A DNA stretch of 64,000 nt from Enterococcus_D sp050529585. Its GTDB lineage: Bacteria > Bacillota > Bacilli > Lactobacillales > Enterococcaceae. Each line of letters starts with the position of its first letter. Position 1 is the first letter of the stretch. The translations under genes and the position numbers were made by a program. The notes below the pieces were generated by a model that worked only from the letters and a program-made list of their open reading frames with translations, had not been told where the DNA came from and made no database searches. Below are positions 53,372 through 62,234 of the stretch, piece by piece. The stretch lies in NCBI RefSeq assembly GCF_050529585.1, contig NZ_CP172882.1:992001-1056000 (forward strand), written 5' to 3'.

Positions 53372-53722
53372 TTGACAGCACATCAAGATGTAATGTTTTA
53401 CATGAATGACCATCATGAATCAGACAAAGAGAGCCATAACCAAATCAATCGATCAAAAAAAGCCCAATCGGCTGACCAACAGCTCTTAAATGCATGCGAG
53501 TCTGTTGAGAAACTATTCACAGTTGGAGACAATAAGATCGATATAGTACAATTTCAAGTACCTGCGGCTTTTTCTGGTCGTCGGTTACGTGATCTTTACC
53601 CAGCCAATTTATGGCGGGTATTTGTGATCAAGCGCAAAGGACAGGGCTTTATTCCTGCATTGACCACCTTTTTAGAACACAATGATATCGTCTATTGTGC
53701 CATGGTACGTGATAACGAATAA
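53372..53722 (+). CDS. stand-alone RCK_C/TrkA_C-domain protein
   Basis: A 116-aa cytoplasmic protein. The N-terminal 50 residues are polar and low in hydrophobicity (DHHESDKESHNQINRSKKAQ). The rest is a TrkA_C (RCK_C) domain: FQVPAAFSGRRLRDLYPANL, VFVIKRKGQGFIPA and EHNDIVYCAM. TTG 53372 follows AAGGGAGG. It has no Rossmann (RCK_N) domain or channel part. Its domain often binds c-di-AMP or other ligands. It may control the P-type ATPase or a K+ channel. Confidence 0.82.
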   Translation: MTAHQDVMFYMNDHHESDKESHNQINRSKKAQSADQQLLNACESVEKLFTVGDNKIDIVQFQVPAAFSGRRLRDLYPANLWRVFVIKRKGQGFIPALTTFLEHNDIVYCAMVRDNE

Positions 53723-53781
53723 GCCAGAGTCGTCTAAATAAGTCCTTCCCAATCGATTGATCAAAGAGGAGACAGCCATAC

Positions 53782-53824
53782 AAAAAGCACTGCAGCCCAA
53801 AAATAGCTGCAGTGCTTTTTTTGT
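53782..53824 (+). terminator. terminator after the RCK_C gene
   Basis: AAAAAGCACTGCAG (53782-53795) and CTGCAGTGCTTTTT (53807-53820), a perfect 14-bp stem followed by TTT. Confidence 0.92.
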
Positions 53825-53929
53825 ATGCCTAATCAAGGACTGTCTTGGCGTGTTCGGTCTTGATTGCTAAATGAAATAAGGCAAGGCATGTCATTGTCTG
53901 ATACGTGCCTGTGGAAAGAAAAAACGATT

Positions 53930-53992
53930 TTAACAACTTCTTAACAGAATTGCTTAAACCTTCACAGCATCTTAATAGCGCTGGTGATAGAC
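53930..53992 (+). promoter_or_regulatory. predicted KdpE-type box before the type IIC ATPase
   Basis: TTAACA at 53930-53935 and 53941-53946 (11-base period), then TTAAAC and TTAATA downstream. The block TTAACAACTTCTTAACAG differs by one base from TTAACAACATCTTAACAG before the RCK_C gene. A weak -10 (TAGACT, 53987-53992) follows. Confidence 0.65.
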
Positions 53993-54013
53993 TCGAATCA
54001 AGTTAAGGAAACG

Positions 54014-54034
54014 GCTGCTTTGTTTCAAAGCAGC
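54014..54034 (+). promoter_or_regulatory. leader hairpin before the ATPase
   Basis: GCTGCTTT-GTTTC-AAAGCAGC is a perfect 8-bp hairpin in the 5' leader, just before the ribosome site GAGGAGAG. It may affect translation or mRNA stability; there is no T-run, so it is not a terminator. Confidence 0.55.
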
Positions 54035-54058
54035 TGAGGAGAGATGGAGGCAAGAGTC

Positions 54059-56884
54059 GTGGATTCACAAGAAAAACAGCATCAAAAGGAACAACAAAAA
54101 AGCTATGCGCATCTATCTATCAAGGAGGTCTACGAGACGTTAGGGACGTCCGAGCGTGGCTTGACCAAGGAACAAGTTACTGAAAGAAGAGCCGAATATG
54201 GGGAAAACACAATCACCCAAGAAGAGAAAAAGTCGGCTTTGCTTGCTTTTTTGCATCACTTCTCTAGCTTAATGGCTTGTTTATTATGGGTTGGGGGGCT
54301 GATTGCATTCTTTTTCACTGATACCCCGCAATTGGGTGTCGCTATTTGGTTAGTCAATGTGATCAATGGTTTGTTTAGCTTCTTTCAAGAAAGTAAAGCC
54401 AGTAAAGCAACCGAAGCATTAAAGAAAATGCTGCCCTCATACGCCCGTGTGATTCGAGAAGGAAAAGAAGAACAAATCCTTTCAGAAGAACTGGTACCAG
54501 GGGATATCATGTTGATTGAAGAAGGCGACAAAATATCTGTCGATGGTCGTTTACTGCAAGCATCCGATCTGCAGGTCAACCAGTCTGCCCTCACGGGTGA
54601 ATCTAATCCTGTTCGGAAAAATACTGATAGCCATGAAGAAAAAGAACATGACCGTTTTGAAGTACGCAATGTCGTGTTTGCAGGTACAACAGTATCTAAT
54701 GGTTCGGGAACAGTAGCCGTGACGCAAATCGGCATGGGAACAGAGTTTGGTAAAATTGCGCATTTAACACAGTCGATGGACGAAGAAAAAAGCCCGTTGC
54801 AAAAAGAGTTAGACAAACTAACAAAACAAATTTCTTTGATAGCAGTATCGATTGGCGCCTTATTTTTCTTGGCAGCTGTATTCTTCGTTGATCAACCATT
54901 GGCGCAAGCTTTTGTCTTTGCGTTGGGGATGATCGTAGCCTTTATCCCTGAAGGGTTATTGCCGACAGTCACACTATCCTTAGCCATGGCCGTACAACGA
55001 ATGGCCAAAGAACATGCTTTAGTAAAAAAACTGGCATCTGTGGAAACGTTAGGGGCAACATCCGTTATCTGCTCCGACAAAACAGGGACGCTTACCCAGA
55101 ATGAAATGACGGTCAGCCATTTATGGATGACCGGTCACGAATATGATGTGACTGGATTGGGCTATGCTGCTGAAGGGCAAATCTTGCTTGGTGGGGAATC
55201 AACTTCTGCGGCGGTCGATAAAGAACTGGCTTGGCTTCTTATTGGTGGGAGTTTGTGCAGCAATGCCCGTATTTTACCTCCAGATGCGGAAAATCCTCGC
55301 TATCGTGTATTGGGGGATCCAACGGAGGCTTGCTTGAATGTAGTTGCTGAAAAAGGTGGACTGGATTTAGCAAAAATTGAGCAGGAACATCAACGGATCC
55401 GTGAGTTGCCTTTCGATTCTTCAAGAAAACGGATGACTACGATCCACGCCTTGAAAACACCTTTTGAAGGAAGCAATCGCATCGCTTTTACCAAAGGGGC
55501 ACCAAAGGAAACGGCAGATTTGTGTCAATATATTCGCGACAATGGGCATGTCAGACCAATCACAACTGCTGATCGACAAGCGATCATGACAGCCAACGAT
55601 GGCTATGCCAAACAAGGATTAAGGGTTTTGGCAGTGACCTATCGGGATTTGACCAAAGCGACTGATCTGCCCAAGGGCTTGACCGCCTATACACCAGAAC
55701 TTTTGGAGCAGGACATGGTTTTTATCGGTTTGGTTGTTATGGCCGATCCACCAAGAGAAGAAGTATCCGATGCGGTCAAAAAGTGTCATGATGCTCAAAT
55801 TCGCATTATTATGATCACCGGTGATTATGGCTTGACCGCTGTGAGCATTGCCAAACGTATCGGGATTGTGACGGGTGATAATCCTCGTGTCATCACAGGT
55901 TTAGAACTTGAAAAGATGAACGATTATGCACTGCAAAGTGCATTGATGGAAGAAGTGGTCTTTGCGCGAGTGGCACCAGAACAAAAATACCGCGTGGTGA
56001 CGAATTTACAAGAAATGGGGAATGTTGTTGCCGTAACGGGAGACGGTGTCAATGATGCACCCGCCCTGAAAAAAGCTGATATTGGCGTAGCGATGGGAAT
56101 CACCGGTACCGATGTCGCCAAAGAGTCCGCCGATATGATCTTGACGGATGACAACTTCGCCTCGATCGTTCGGGCAATTGAAGAAGGGCGTGCTGTATAT
56201 ACCAATATCCAGAAGTTTCTTCTTTATATATTTAATAGCAATATGGCAGAAGCAGTGCCATCCGCTGCATTCCTTCTGTCAAGATCCGCGATCCCACTTC
56301 CGTTGACCGTCATGCAGATTTTGGCTATCGATTTAGGAACGGATATGATTCCAGCTTTAGGATTAGGGATTGAATCCCCAGAACCTGGTGTGATGAATAA
56401 GCCCCCTAGAACAAAGAACGATCCTTTGCTCACGCGAAAAATTCTAGTCAAAGCCTTTTGCTGGTATGGATTAATGGCCGCTGTCTTAGCGATGGCTGCT
56501 TATTTTATATCACTATGGCACAATGGTGCGTTAAGTGGCGGATTACCAGATGCCGGTATCATTTATCGAGAAGCGACGACAATGACTTTGGGTGCGATCA
56601 TTTTTTGTCAAATCGGTGCTGCTTGGAACTGTCGTACCGAAAAACAATCCGTCTTCAAGATTGGCCCATTCCGTAATAAAGTCATCAATGTAGGGATCAT
56701 TTTTGAGATTGCATTGTTTTGTTTGTTGTCGTATGTGCCGATATTCCATAACCTATTCAATACCGCACCGATCGGCGGCATCGAATGGTTATTCTTACTG
56801 TTTTGTCCGATACCGATCGTATTGATTGAAGAAGTACGCAAATATTATTTACGAAAAAAGGATAGCTTGAAGGAGGCTGTGTAA
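54059..56884 (+). CDS. type IIC (Na,K-ATPase-like) P-type ATPase
   Basis: A 941-aa membrane pump. GTG 54059 is preferred because GGAGG lies eight bases before it; ATG 54044 lies too close to its own site. Markers are PEGLLPTVT in M4 (about 297), DKTGTLTQN (Asp about 340), KGAPKET, TGDGVNDAPAL and DLGTDMIPALGLG in M6. PEGLL and DLGTDM are the P2C (Na+/K+ or H+/K+-ATPase alpha) pattern, not the Ca2+ pump pattern, so Na+ or K+ is likely. No beta subunit is near. It is followed by two RCK proteins (fourth base after the stop), suggesting K+-linked regulation. Confidence 0.9.
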   Translation: MDSQEKQHQKEQQKSYAHLSIKEVYETLGTSERGLTKEQVTERRAEYGENTITQEEKKSALLAFLHHFSSLMACLLWVGGLIAFFFTDTPQLGVAIWLVNVINGLFSFFQESKASKATEALKKMLPSYARVIREGKEEQILSEELVPGDIMLIEEGDKISVDGRLLQASDLQVNQSALTGESNPVRKNTDSHEEKEHDRFEVRNVVFAGTTVSNGSGTVAVTQIGMGTEFGKIAHLTQSMDEEKSPLQKELDKLTKQISLIAVSIGALFFLAAVFFVDQPLAQAFVFALGMIVAFIPEGLLPTVTLSLAMAVQRMAKEHALVKKLASVETLGATSVICSDKTGTLTQNEMTVSHLWMTGHEYDVTGLGYAAEGQILLGGESTSAAVDKELAWLLIGGSLCSNARILPPDAENPRYRVLGDPTEACLNVVAEKGGLDLAKIEQEHQRIRELPFDSSRKRMTTIHALKTPFEGSNRIAFTKGAPKETADLCQYIRDNGHVRPITTADRQAIMTANDGYAKQGLRVLAVTYRDLTKATDLPKGLTAYTPELLEQDMVFIGLVVMADPPREEVSDAVKKCHDAQIRIIMITGDYGLTAVSIAKRIGIVTGDNPRVITGLELEKMNDYALQSALMEEVVFARVAPEQKYRVVTNLQEMGNVVAVTGDGVNDAPALKKADIGVAMGITGTDVAKESADMILTDDNFASIVRAIEEGRAVYTNIQKFLLYIFNSNMAEAVPSAAFLLSRSAIPLPLTVMQILAIDLGTDMIPALGLGIESPEPGVMNKPPRTKNDPLLTRKILVKAFCWYGLMAAVLAMAAYFISLWHNGALSGGLPDAGIIYREATTMTLGAIIFCQIGAAWNCRTEKQSVFKIGPFRNKVINVGIIFEIALFCLLSYVPIFHNLFNTAPIGGIEWLFLLFCPIPIVLIEEVRKYYLRKKDSLKEAV

Positions 56885-57532
56885 ATGAAAATCATCATTG
56901 TTGGCTGTGGGCGTTTGGGATCAAGCTTAGCAACAGAGCTTTCTTTGGAAAGGCATGAAGTCATTGTCGTCTCTAAAGAAATCAATCAGTTTAAACTGTT
57001 GGATGCTACGTTTAAAGGTGAAACCATCACGGGTATTGAATTTGATAAAGATGTTTTGGAATCTGCTCATATCAAGCAAGCGGACAGTTTGATCGCATGT
57101 ACGGAAGATGATGCAACAAATGCGCTGATCGCACGAATCGCAAGAAATACCTATCAAGTGCCAAAAGTGATTGCTCGTTTGTATGATCGTAGAAAGGTCA
57201 ACATATACAATGCATTAGGGATTGAAGTCATCGCGACGACCAACTGGGGAATTGCTCGGGCAAAAGAGTTGCTGACATTCAATCACCTAGATTCGGTAGT
57301 CAGTTTTGGCAACACACCAGTTGAAATCGTGAAAATACGGATCCCAAAATTATTAGAAGGATTTCGTTTAAGTGAAGCATTTCCTCTAACAGAAGTACGT
57401 GTGGTAGCTTTATCTAGAGAAAATCAGACGATCATTCCAGCCAATGGTATTCGGCTACAGCAATCAGACATTTTATATTTGTCGGTGATGCCTGAATCCA
57501 TGGAAAAATTGAAACGCATATTAGACTTATAA
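56885..57532 (+). CDS. TrkA-type RCK protein 1
   Basis: A 215-aa cytoplasmic protein. The Rossmann RCK_N domain has IIIVGCGRLGSSLATEL and the acidic strand-2 end region; DSLIACTEDDATNALIARIA follows. RCK_C is at about 140-215 (IRIPKLLEGFRLSEAF). It is of the size of KtrA/TrkA gating subunits that bind NAD(H)/ATP. It starts one base after the ATPase stop (AAGGAGG site). No Ktr/Trk membrane subunit is encoded here, so its partner is elsewhere or is the ATPase. Confidence 0.88.
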   Translation: MKIIIVGCGRLGSSLATELSLERHEVIVVSKEINQFKLLDATFKGETITGIEFDKDVLESAHIKQADSLIACTEDDATNALIARIARNTYQVPKVIARLYDRRKVNIYNALGIEVIATTNWGIARAKELLTFNHLDSVVSFGNTPVEIVKIRIPKLLEGFRLSEAFPLTEVRVVALSRENQTIIPANGIRLQQSDILYLSVMPESMEKLKRILDL

Positions 57533-57548
57533 GAAGGGCGGTGCAAAG

Positions 57549-58217
57549 ATGAAAGTAGTGATTATCGGTGGTGGACAAATAGGTACTTATATTGCACAAC
57601 AATTGATAGAGGCAAATAACGAGGTCACGATCATTGAAAAACGGTCAAAACCATTGGGCAATTTAAATAAAATCTTTCCTTCAGACATGATCATTGAAGG
57701 CGATGGTGCAGATCCGCAATTTTTAGAAATGGCTGGAATCAACAATGCTGACGTAGTTGCTTCGGTCACAGGTGCGGATGAAGTGAATCTTGTTGCATCA
57801 ACGATTGCCAAATTTGAATATGGGGTCCCTCGCGTGATTGGTCGCGTCAATAACCCAAAGAATGAATGGCTCTTCACAGAGGCAATGGGGATTGATGTAA
57901 AAGTCAGTCAAGCCAATTTGTTATCCAATATTATTCTTGAACAAATCGATGTGAGCCATATGGTCACACTGATGCGACTCAATCAAGGGGAAAATGCGAT
58001 TGTTCAAGCAACGATTCAACCAAACGCACAGGCGGTAGGCATACAGATCAAGGATTTGATGTTACCTGAGGATACGATTTTATTTGCAGTCAAAAGAGAC
58101 AATCAAACCCTTGTTCCTAAAGGGGATACAGTCTTACTTGCCCATGATCTTGTGTTGGCTTATATGAGTGAAAAAGGCGAAGAAACTTTTTTTCAATTAT
58201 TAAAACCGGTCGATTGA
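57549..58217 (+). CDS. TrkA-type RCK protein 2
   Basis: A 222-aa paralogue of the preceding gene: VVIIGGGQIGTYIAQQLIE, EGDGADPQFLEMAGINNADVV and VIGRVNNPKNEWLF in RCK_N, then RCK_C (about 140-220, IQIKDLMLPEDTILFAV). Sixteen bases separate the two. RCK proteins work as rings of two or four kinds of subunit, so the pair may form a hetero-ring, perhaps with the stand-alone RCK_C protein upstream. A strong terminator follows. Confidence 0.88.
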   Translation: MKVVIIGGGQIGTYIAQQLIEANNEVTIIEKRSKPLGNLNKIFPSDMIIEGDGADPQFLEMAGINNADVVASVTGADEVNLVASTIAKFEYGVPRVIGRVNNPKNEWLFTEAMGIDVKVSQANLLSNIILEQIDVSHMVTLMRLNQGENAIVQATIQPNAQAVGIQIKDLMLPEDTILFAVKRDNQTLVPKGDTVLLAHDLVLAYMSEKGEETFFQLLKPVD

Positions 58218-58294
58218 AAGAAATAGAAAAGAACAAAGGCATTGTAAAAATGGAAGGCCGATAAAAAAAGTTAAGCATCTTAGACTGTTGTAGA

Positions 58295-58338
58295 AGTATG
58301 CGATCAGAATGATACTGATTCTGATTGCATACTTTTTT
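58295..58338 (+). terminator. terminator after the RCK genes
   Basis: AGTATGCGATCAGAAT pairs with ATTCTGATTGCATACT with one mismatch, followed by TTTTTTA. Confidence 0.88.
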
Positions 58339-58516
58339 ATGTGTTAATTATTGTCGTTGCTTTTTAGATGGAGATAAAAAAATTGGTGATTGCACTACTT
58401 GCGAGATGCTGCATGAAAGAAAATTATCCTAGGGGGATTCATTGTAACGATACAGGAGATAATATTGATTTTTGTAGTTAAAACATATTTTTTTTAAGTT
58501 TAGTGAATAAATATGG

Positions 58517-58522
58517 TATAAT
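58517..58522 (+). promoter_or_regulatory. promoter of the HdeD-like gene
   Basis: Extended -10 TGGTATAAT, with a TTTAAG-like -35 about 18 bases upstream. It leaves a long leader to the gene at 58759. Confidence 0.6.
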
Positions 58523-58758
58523 TCGTTATGCGAATGAAGACTAATCGATAGTGGATATAGGTAAAATAAAGCCAAGGAGAAAAATAACTGCAGTGTTGTC
58601 GTATCTGATGTGGCGCTACTAGCGTCAGCATACCAGAAGTCGATATGACTTTTTGTCAAAAAATGATATTGATCCTTTAATAGCAGGTTTTTAAGGACAG
58701 AACAGTTGGTTGTAATTAGGATATTCTCAAAAAAATAATTAGAAAAGAGATGAGTAAA

Positions 58759-59283
58759 ATGTACAAAAAGCAAAGAAATAAAATTGTCGAGCTGACACTA
58801 GGAATTCTGTTTATGATGATAGGAATCGTTTCAGTGAATAGGCCAATTGCTGCTATTGGCGGGTTGGTGATTTGGTTTGGGGTGATTTCAATTGCCCGTG
58901 GGATTGCTACAATTACTGGATTTGGGGCTTATGGTGACAATAAGTCAAGAGGATTTCGCTTCTTTATCGGTATGATAGATATTATTGTTGGGTTGATTTT
59001 TGTCACGAACTTGGTGAAAGGCGCTTTTTGGCTGGGTATCTTTTTTGCCTTCTGGTTCTTGATCGAGTGTATCGGCAACTTGTTCTTGACAGCACGTTTT
59101 TCGAAAAGAACAGGTTTGGCCAAAATGGGGATTATGTTCTTGGATATTCTCTGTTTGATCATCGCCATTATGCTGATGTTGAATCCATTGATTGTGACAC
59201 TTACATTGCCAATTTTAATCGGTATTTTCGCCATCATTTATGGTGTGATCCAGTTTGTGCAAGGCCTTCATTTTTCTGCATAA
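58759..59283 (+). CDS. HdeD/DUF308-family membrane protein 2
   Basis: A 174-aa protein with six hydrophobic segments in pairs, same length and layout as the gene at 7249 (LGILFMMIGIVSVNRPIAAI, FMTARFSKRTG-type loops). ATG 58759 is preferred; ATG 58750 lies directly on the purine-rich site. It has its own promoter with a long leader and is followed by the cardiolipin synthase gene. Both may belong to an envelope stress response (inference). Confidence 0.8.
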   Translation: MYKKQRNKIVELTLGILFMMIGIVSVNRPIAAIGGLVIWFGVISIARGIATITGFGAYGDNKSRGFRFFIGMIDIIVGLIFVTNLVKGAFWLGIFFAFWFLIECIGNLFLTARFSKRTGLAKMGIMFLDILCLIIAIMLMLNPLIVTLTLPILIGIFAIIYGVIQFVQGLHFSA

Positions 59284-59397
59284 GCAGGTGGTTAGATGAA
59301 TCTTTTATGACTTGGCTTCATGTGAGAAATGAATGGTGAGAAAAGGAGCAGATCGTATGGTATATCCTCAAAAAAATGCGTACTGGAGGTGACTTGA

Positions 59398-60918
59398 TTG
59401 AAAAATAAATTGCAGCAATTTGCTATTTTAACATTATTCATGATGACGGTCGTTATCTTGCTCTTTGTATTTGTTCCGCAATTTATTTATGTCACGATTG
59501 TTGTGGAATGCTTTGCCCTATTGGCTTCAATGCATCTCATTTTCTTTGATCAACGACCAGTTTCAGCAAAATTCGCTTGGATATTAACGATTCTTTTGAT
59601 TCCGTATGCGGGTCTTCTTTGTTTCTTACTGATTGGGAAAAATCCCAGATCAAGGAAAATACCACAGCTGCAAAGAAATAGTGAATCCTTGCTGCAGCAA
59701 AAAGTTGCGGAAATCGTGGAAAAAGAGCATGCCTATTTTAATGAGCGTCATCCGTTATCTCATGAGTTGTTTTGTTTGTCTGGCAAACATGCCTTAATGG
59801 GCAATCAATTAGACGTATTTCATGATGGCAAGCAAGCCTTTGATCAGATTCTGGCAGATATCGAAGCAGCGCAACACCATATCCATGTCTTTTATTTTAT
59901 CATCAAAGGTGATCGAACCGGAGCTAAGTTGCTGCAACTATTGGCAAAAAAAGCCGCTACTGGTGTGAAAGTCAAGTTGATGTATGACAGTTTAGGTTCT
60001 ATCAAGCTCCCCTACGACATGCTTCGTCCTTTGGAAGAATCCGGTGGAGAGGTCAGACCCTATGATCTGGTGAATTCTCCTTTATTAAGTACGAGAATCA
60101 ACTGGCGCAATCATCGCAAAATGGTGGTTGTCGATGGTAAGATCGCACATATCGGTGGCATGAATATTGGCAATGAATATCTTAGCCAGACAGATAAGTT
60201 TCGGTACTGGCGAGATACGAATATGCGTATGTCTGGATTGGCAGTCTTGGAGGTTCAAGAAGTATTCATTTATGATTGGTTGTTCTTGGATCCGGATCAA
60301 TCAACAATCGGAGACTTTTTATCAGATGTGACTTTGTACTTCCCAACATCTCAAAGATGCATGCAAGGGGAAACAGTCCAAATCATTTATGGCGGTCCCT
60401 ATGATTCAGAACGGGTGATTCGTGATGCATTTATCGATAGTATTGGCAAGGCCGCGAAATCGATCAAATTAGCGATGCCCTACTTCGTACCCGATGAAGA
60501 ATCATTTTCGGCGCTAAGAAGAGCTGCCCGTTGTGGGATTCAGGTGCAAGTGATTATTCCAGGAAAAGGCGATCGTGGTGTTTCGTTTCACGGATCCAAT
60601 TCATTTATTGATCGCTTAATGGATGCGGGCATCGAGGTTTATTTTTATGATCCAAGGTCCTTTATTCATTGTAAAGTAATGATCGTTGACGATGAAATCG
60701 CAACTATAGGCTCGACAAACTTCGATATGCGAAGCTTTTACTTAAATCATGAATTATCTGCCTTTATATATGGTCCGTCCAAAACCATAGACGCGCTCAT
60801 TCAGCAATTCTCAGTTGATTTAGCCAAGTCGATTTCGATCGACCAGCTCCGCCAAGAACGAACAGTTCTAACCATCATCAAAGAACGACTAAGTGCCCTG
60901 TTTATCCCTTTACTATAA
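59398..60918 (+). CDS. cls: cardiolipin synthase
   Basis: A 506-aa phospholipase-D-family enzyme that condenses two phosphatidylglycerols. Two N-terminal membrane helices (about 8-60) are followed by two HKD motifs: NHRKMVVVDGKIAHIGGMN and IHCKVMIVDDEIATIGSTN. The length is typical of Gram-positive Cls. It starts at TTG 59398 after GGAGGTGAC. Closed by a strong terminator. Confidence 0.94.
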   Translation: MKNKLQQFAILTLFMMTVVILLFVFVPQFIYVTIVVECFALLASMHLIFFDQRPVSAKFAWILTILLIPYAGLLCFLLIGKNPRSRKIPQLQRNSESLLQQKVAEIVEKEHAYFNERHPLSHELFCLSGKHALMGNQLDVFHDGKQAFDQILADIEAAQHHIHVFYFIIKGDRTGAKLLQLLAKKAATGVKVKLMYDSLGSIKLPYDMLRPLEESGGEVRPYDLVNSPLLSTRINWRNHRKMVVVDGKIAHIGGMNIGNEYLSQTDKFRYWRDTNMRMSGLAVLEVQEVFIYDWLFLDPDQSTIGDFLSDVTLYFPTSQRCMQGETVQIIYGGPYDSERVIRDAFIDSIGKAAKSIKLAMPYFVPDEESFSALRRAARCGIQVQVIIPGKGDRGVSFHGSNSFIDRLMDAGIEVYFYDPRSFIHCKVMIVDDEIATIGSTNFDMRSFYLNHELSAFIYGPSKTIDALIQQFSVDLAKSISIDQLRQERTVLTIIKERLSALFIPLL

Positions 60919-61230
60919 ATCCAAAATAGAAGATCGCGAAATGATTTCAACGTATCTTGTTTTTAACCCACTCGAAACCGAGTGGGTTTTTCGATTTTTC
61001 TCTTTGTCATAGGCCGATAGACCAAGGTTGATCAGATACCCTACATCAGTCAACTGTCTTTACGTTACGAAAAGGAAAATCACGCATATTGATATCCTCT
61101 GTTTTTTTCTTATACACGATCTAGCTTCTGTCCAAGGCCTAAAACACACCCTGAGAAACAACACAAAAAATAAAAAAAGAGCAAGAAAACGATTGTAAAA
61201 AAGGTGCAATATGATAAAATGTTTTCTAAA
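60919..61230. other. intergenic region before the siderophore transporter
   Basis: Contains the cls terminator and, at its right end, the promoter region of the FecB-like gene. No gene seen. Confidence 0.6.
60965..60992 (+). terminator. terminator after cls
   Basis: AACCCACTCG-AAAC-CGAGTGGGTT followed by TTT. Compact and strong. Confidence 0.92.
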
Positions 61231-61245
61231 TGAAAATGATTCTCA
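61231..61245 (+). promoter_or_regulatory. Fur box of the siderophore transporter
   Basis: TGAAAAT-G-ATTCTCA is a 7-1-7 Fur box. Its right half is identical to the box at 7886-7900. It lies 20 bases upstream of the fecB-like start, so Fur would block its promoter when iron is present. Confidence 0.78.
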
Positions 61246-61265
61246 ATTATAAAGGAGTGTTCTTA

Positions 61266-62234
61266 ATGAAAAAAATTCGTTTGGCAAGTGGGGTCCTAGG
61301 TATCGCATTGATGGTTTCAGGATGCGGCACAGCAAGTAGTGCCAATGAGGCAGCGACAGCATCTTCTACCTCAGTCAGCAGCAGTGCAGCAGTAGTTGGT
61401 GAAGAACAAACCATCTCTTATCTAGATAGTGATTATCAAGTGGTGTATCCAACCAAAAAAATCGTTACTGCAAGTTTAGAGGCGATGGAAGACGCCGTTG
61501 CTTTAGGTGTTGAGCCAATCGGGGCAATTACAGTTTCTGAAGATTTTCCTAGTTACTTAAAAGCGGATTTGGGCGACAATGTACAGAATGTCGGAAATAA
61601 ATTTGGACCAGATGTTGAAGCGGTGACAGCGTTAGCACCGGATGTCATCTTGGGTTCAACGAAATTTGATGATTCAGTGACAGCCAATTTAAATAAAATT
61701 GCACCAACGATCAATGTTTCCCATCAATCAACCAATTGGGAAGCCAATCTGCGTTTGATGGGTGCCTTATCTGGCAAAACAGAAGAAGCAGAAGCAAAAA
61801 TCAAGGACTATGCCGCTGATTTAGCTGCATTTAAAGAAGCCCATCCAGACACGTCCAATCAAAAGGCTGTCATGATTCGGATTCGCGATGGCGAATTATG
61901 TGTTTATGGTGAAAAACTTTATTACAATCCAACGATTTATGGAGATCTGGGTTTCCAAACACCTGAAGAATTGAACGCCATCGACACACAGACAGCCATT
62001 TCTGTTGAACAATTTGCAAAATGGGATGTGGATGTTGTTTTTGTCCAATTTAGTGATGAAGAAAATGCCGGTAACCTTGATTATCTCGATACATTAAAGG
62101 AAAATGCTATTTGGAAGAGCATCCCAGCTGTTGCTGCAAACCAAGTGTATTACAATATCGTAGATGCAGGATATCAAGGCGGTACTTACTTGAGTAAAGA
62201 AGCATTTCTTTCTGGTGCAAGTGAACAGTTATAA
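61266..62234 (+). CDS. iron-siderophore binding lipoprotein (FecB/FhuD type)
   Basis: A 322-aa ABC substrate-binding protein. ATG 61266 follows AAAGGAG; the longer frame would run through the Fur box. The lipobox is VSGC (Cys at about 20), followed by a Ser/Ala-rich linker. The periplasmic-binding fold includes VDLGVEPIGAI-type helix starts (EDAVALGVEPIGAIT) and EAVTALAPDVILGST. It captures ferric siderophores outside the membrane. It overlaps the permease gene by about 14-20 bases. Confidence 0.9.
   Translation: MKKIRLASGVLGIALMVSGCGTASSANEAATASSTSVSSSAAVVGEEQTISYLDSDYQVVYPTKKIVTASLEAMEDAVALGVEPIGAITVSEDFPSYLKADLGDNVQNVGNKFGPDVEAVTALAPDVILGSTKFDDSVTANLNKIAPTINVSHQSTNWEANLRLMGALSGKTEEAEAKIKDYAADLAAFKEAHPDTSNQKAVMIRIRDGELCVYGEKLYYNPTIYGDLGFQTPEELNAIDTQTAISVEQFAKWDVDVVFVQFSDEENAGNLDYLDTLKENAIWKSIPAVAANQVYYNIVDAGYQGGTYLSKEAFLSGASEQL

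Larger units (their letters stand above)
53723..54043. other. regulatory gap between RCK_C gene and ATPase
   Basis: Contains a terminator, a second TTAACA repeat array, and a leader hairpin, each listed separately. No gene seen. Confidence 0.6.
58218..58758. other. intergenic region before the HdeD-like gene
   Basis: Contains a terminator (58295-58338), a promoter (TATAAT 58517-58522) and then a leader of about 220 bases. The leader can fold as CTGA...CGCTA-C-TAGCG-TCAG (about 58597-58625). No known riboswitch or gene recognised. Confidence 0.55.

Noticed and set aside
54385..54816. Long antisense frames inside the P-type ATPase and other large genes
   Set aside because: Their codon pattern mirrors the sense genes and they have no ribosome sites; they are shadows.
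58429..58773. Minus-strand 114-aa frame before the HdeD-like gene
   Set aside because: AT-rich, hydrophobic by composition only, covers the promoter of the next gene and has no ribosome site.
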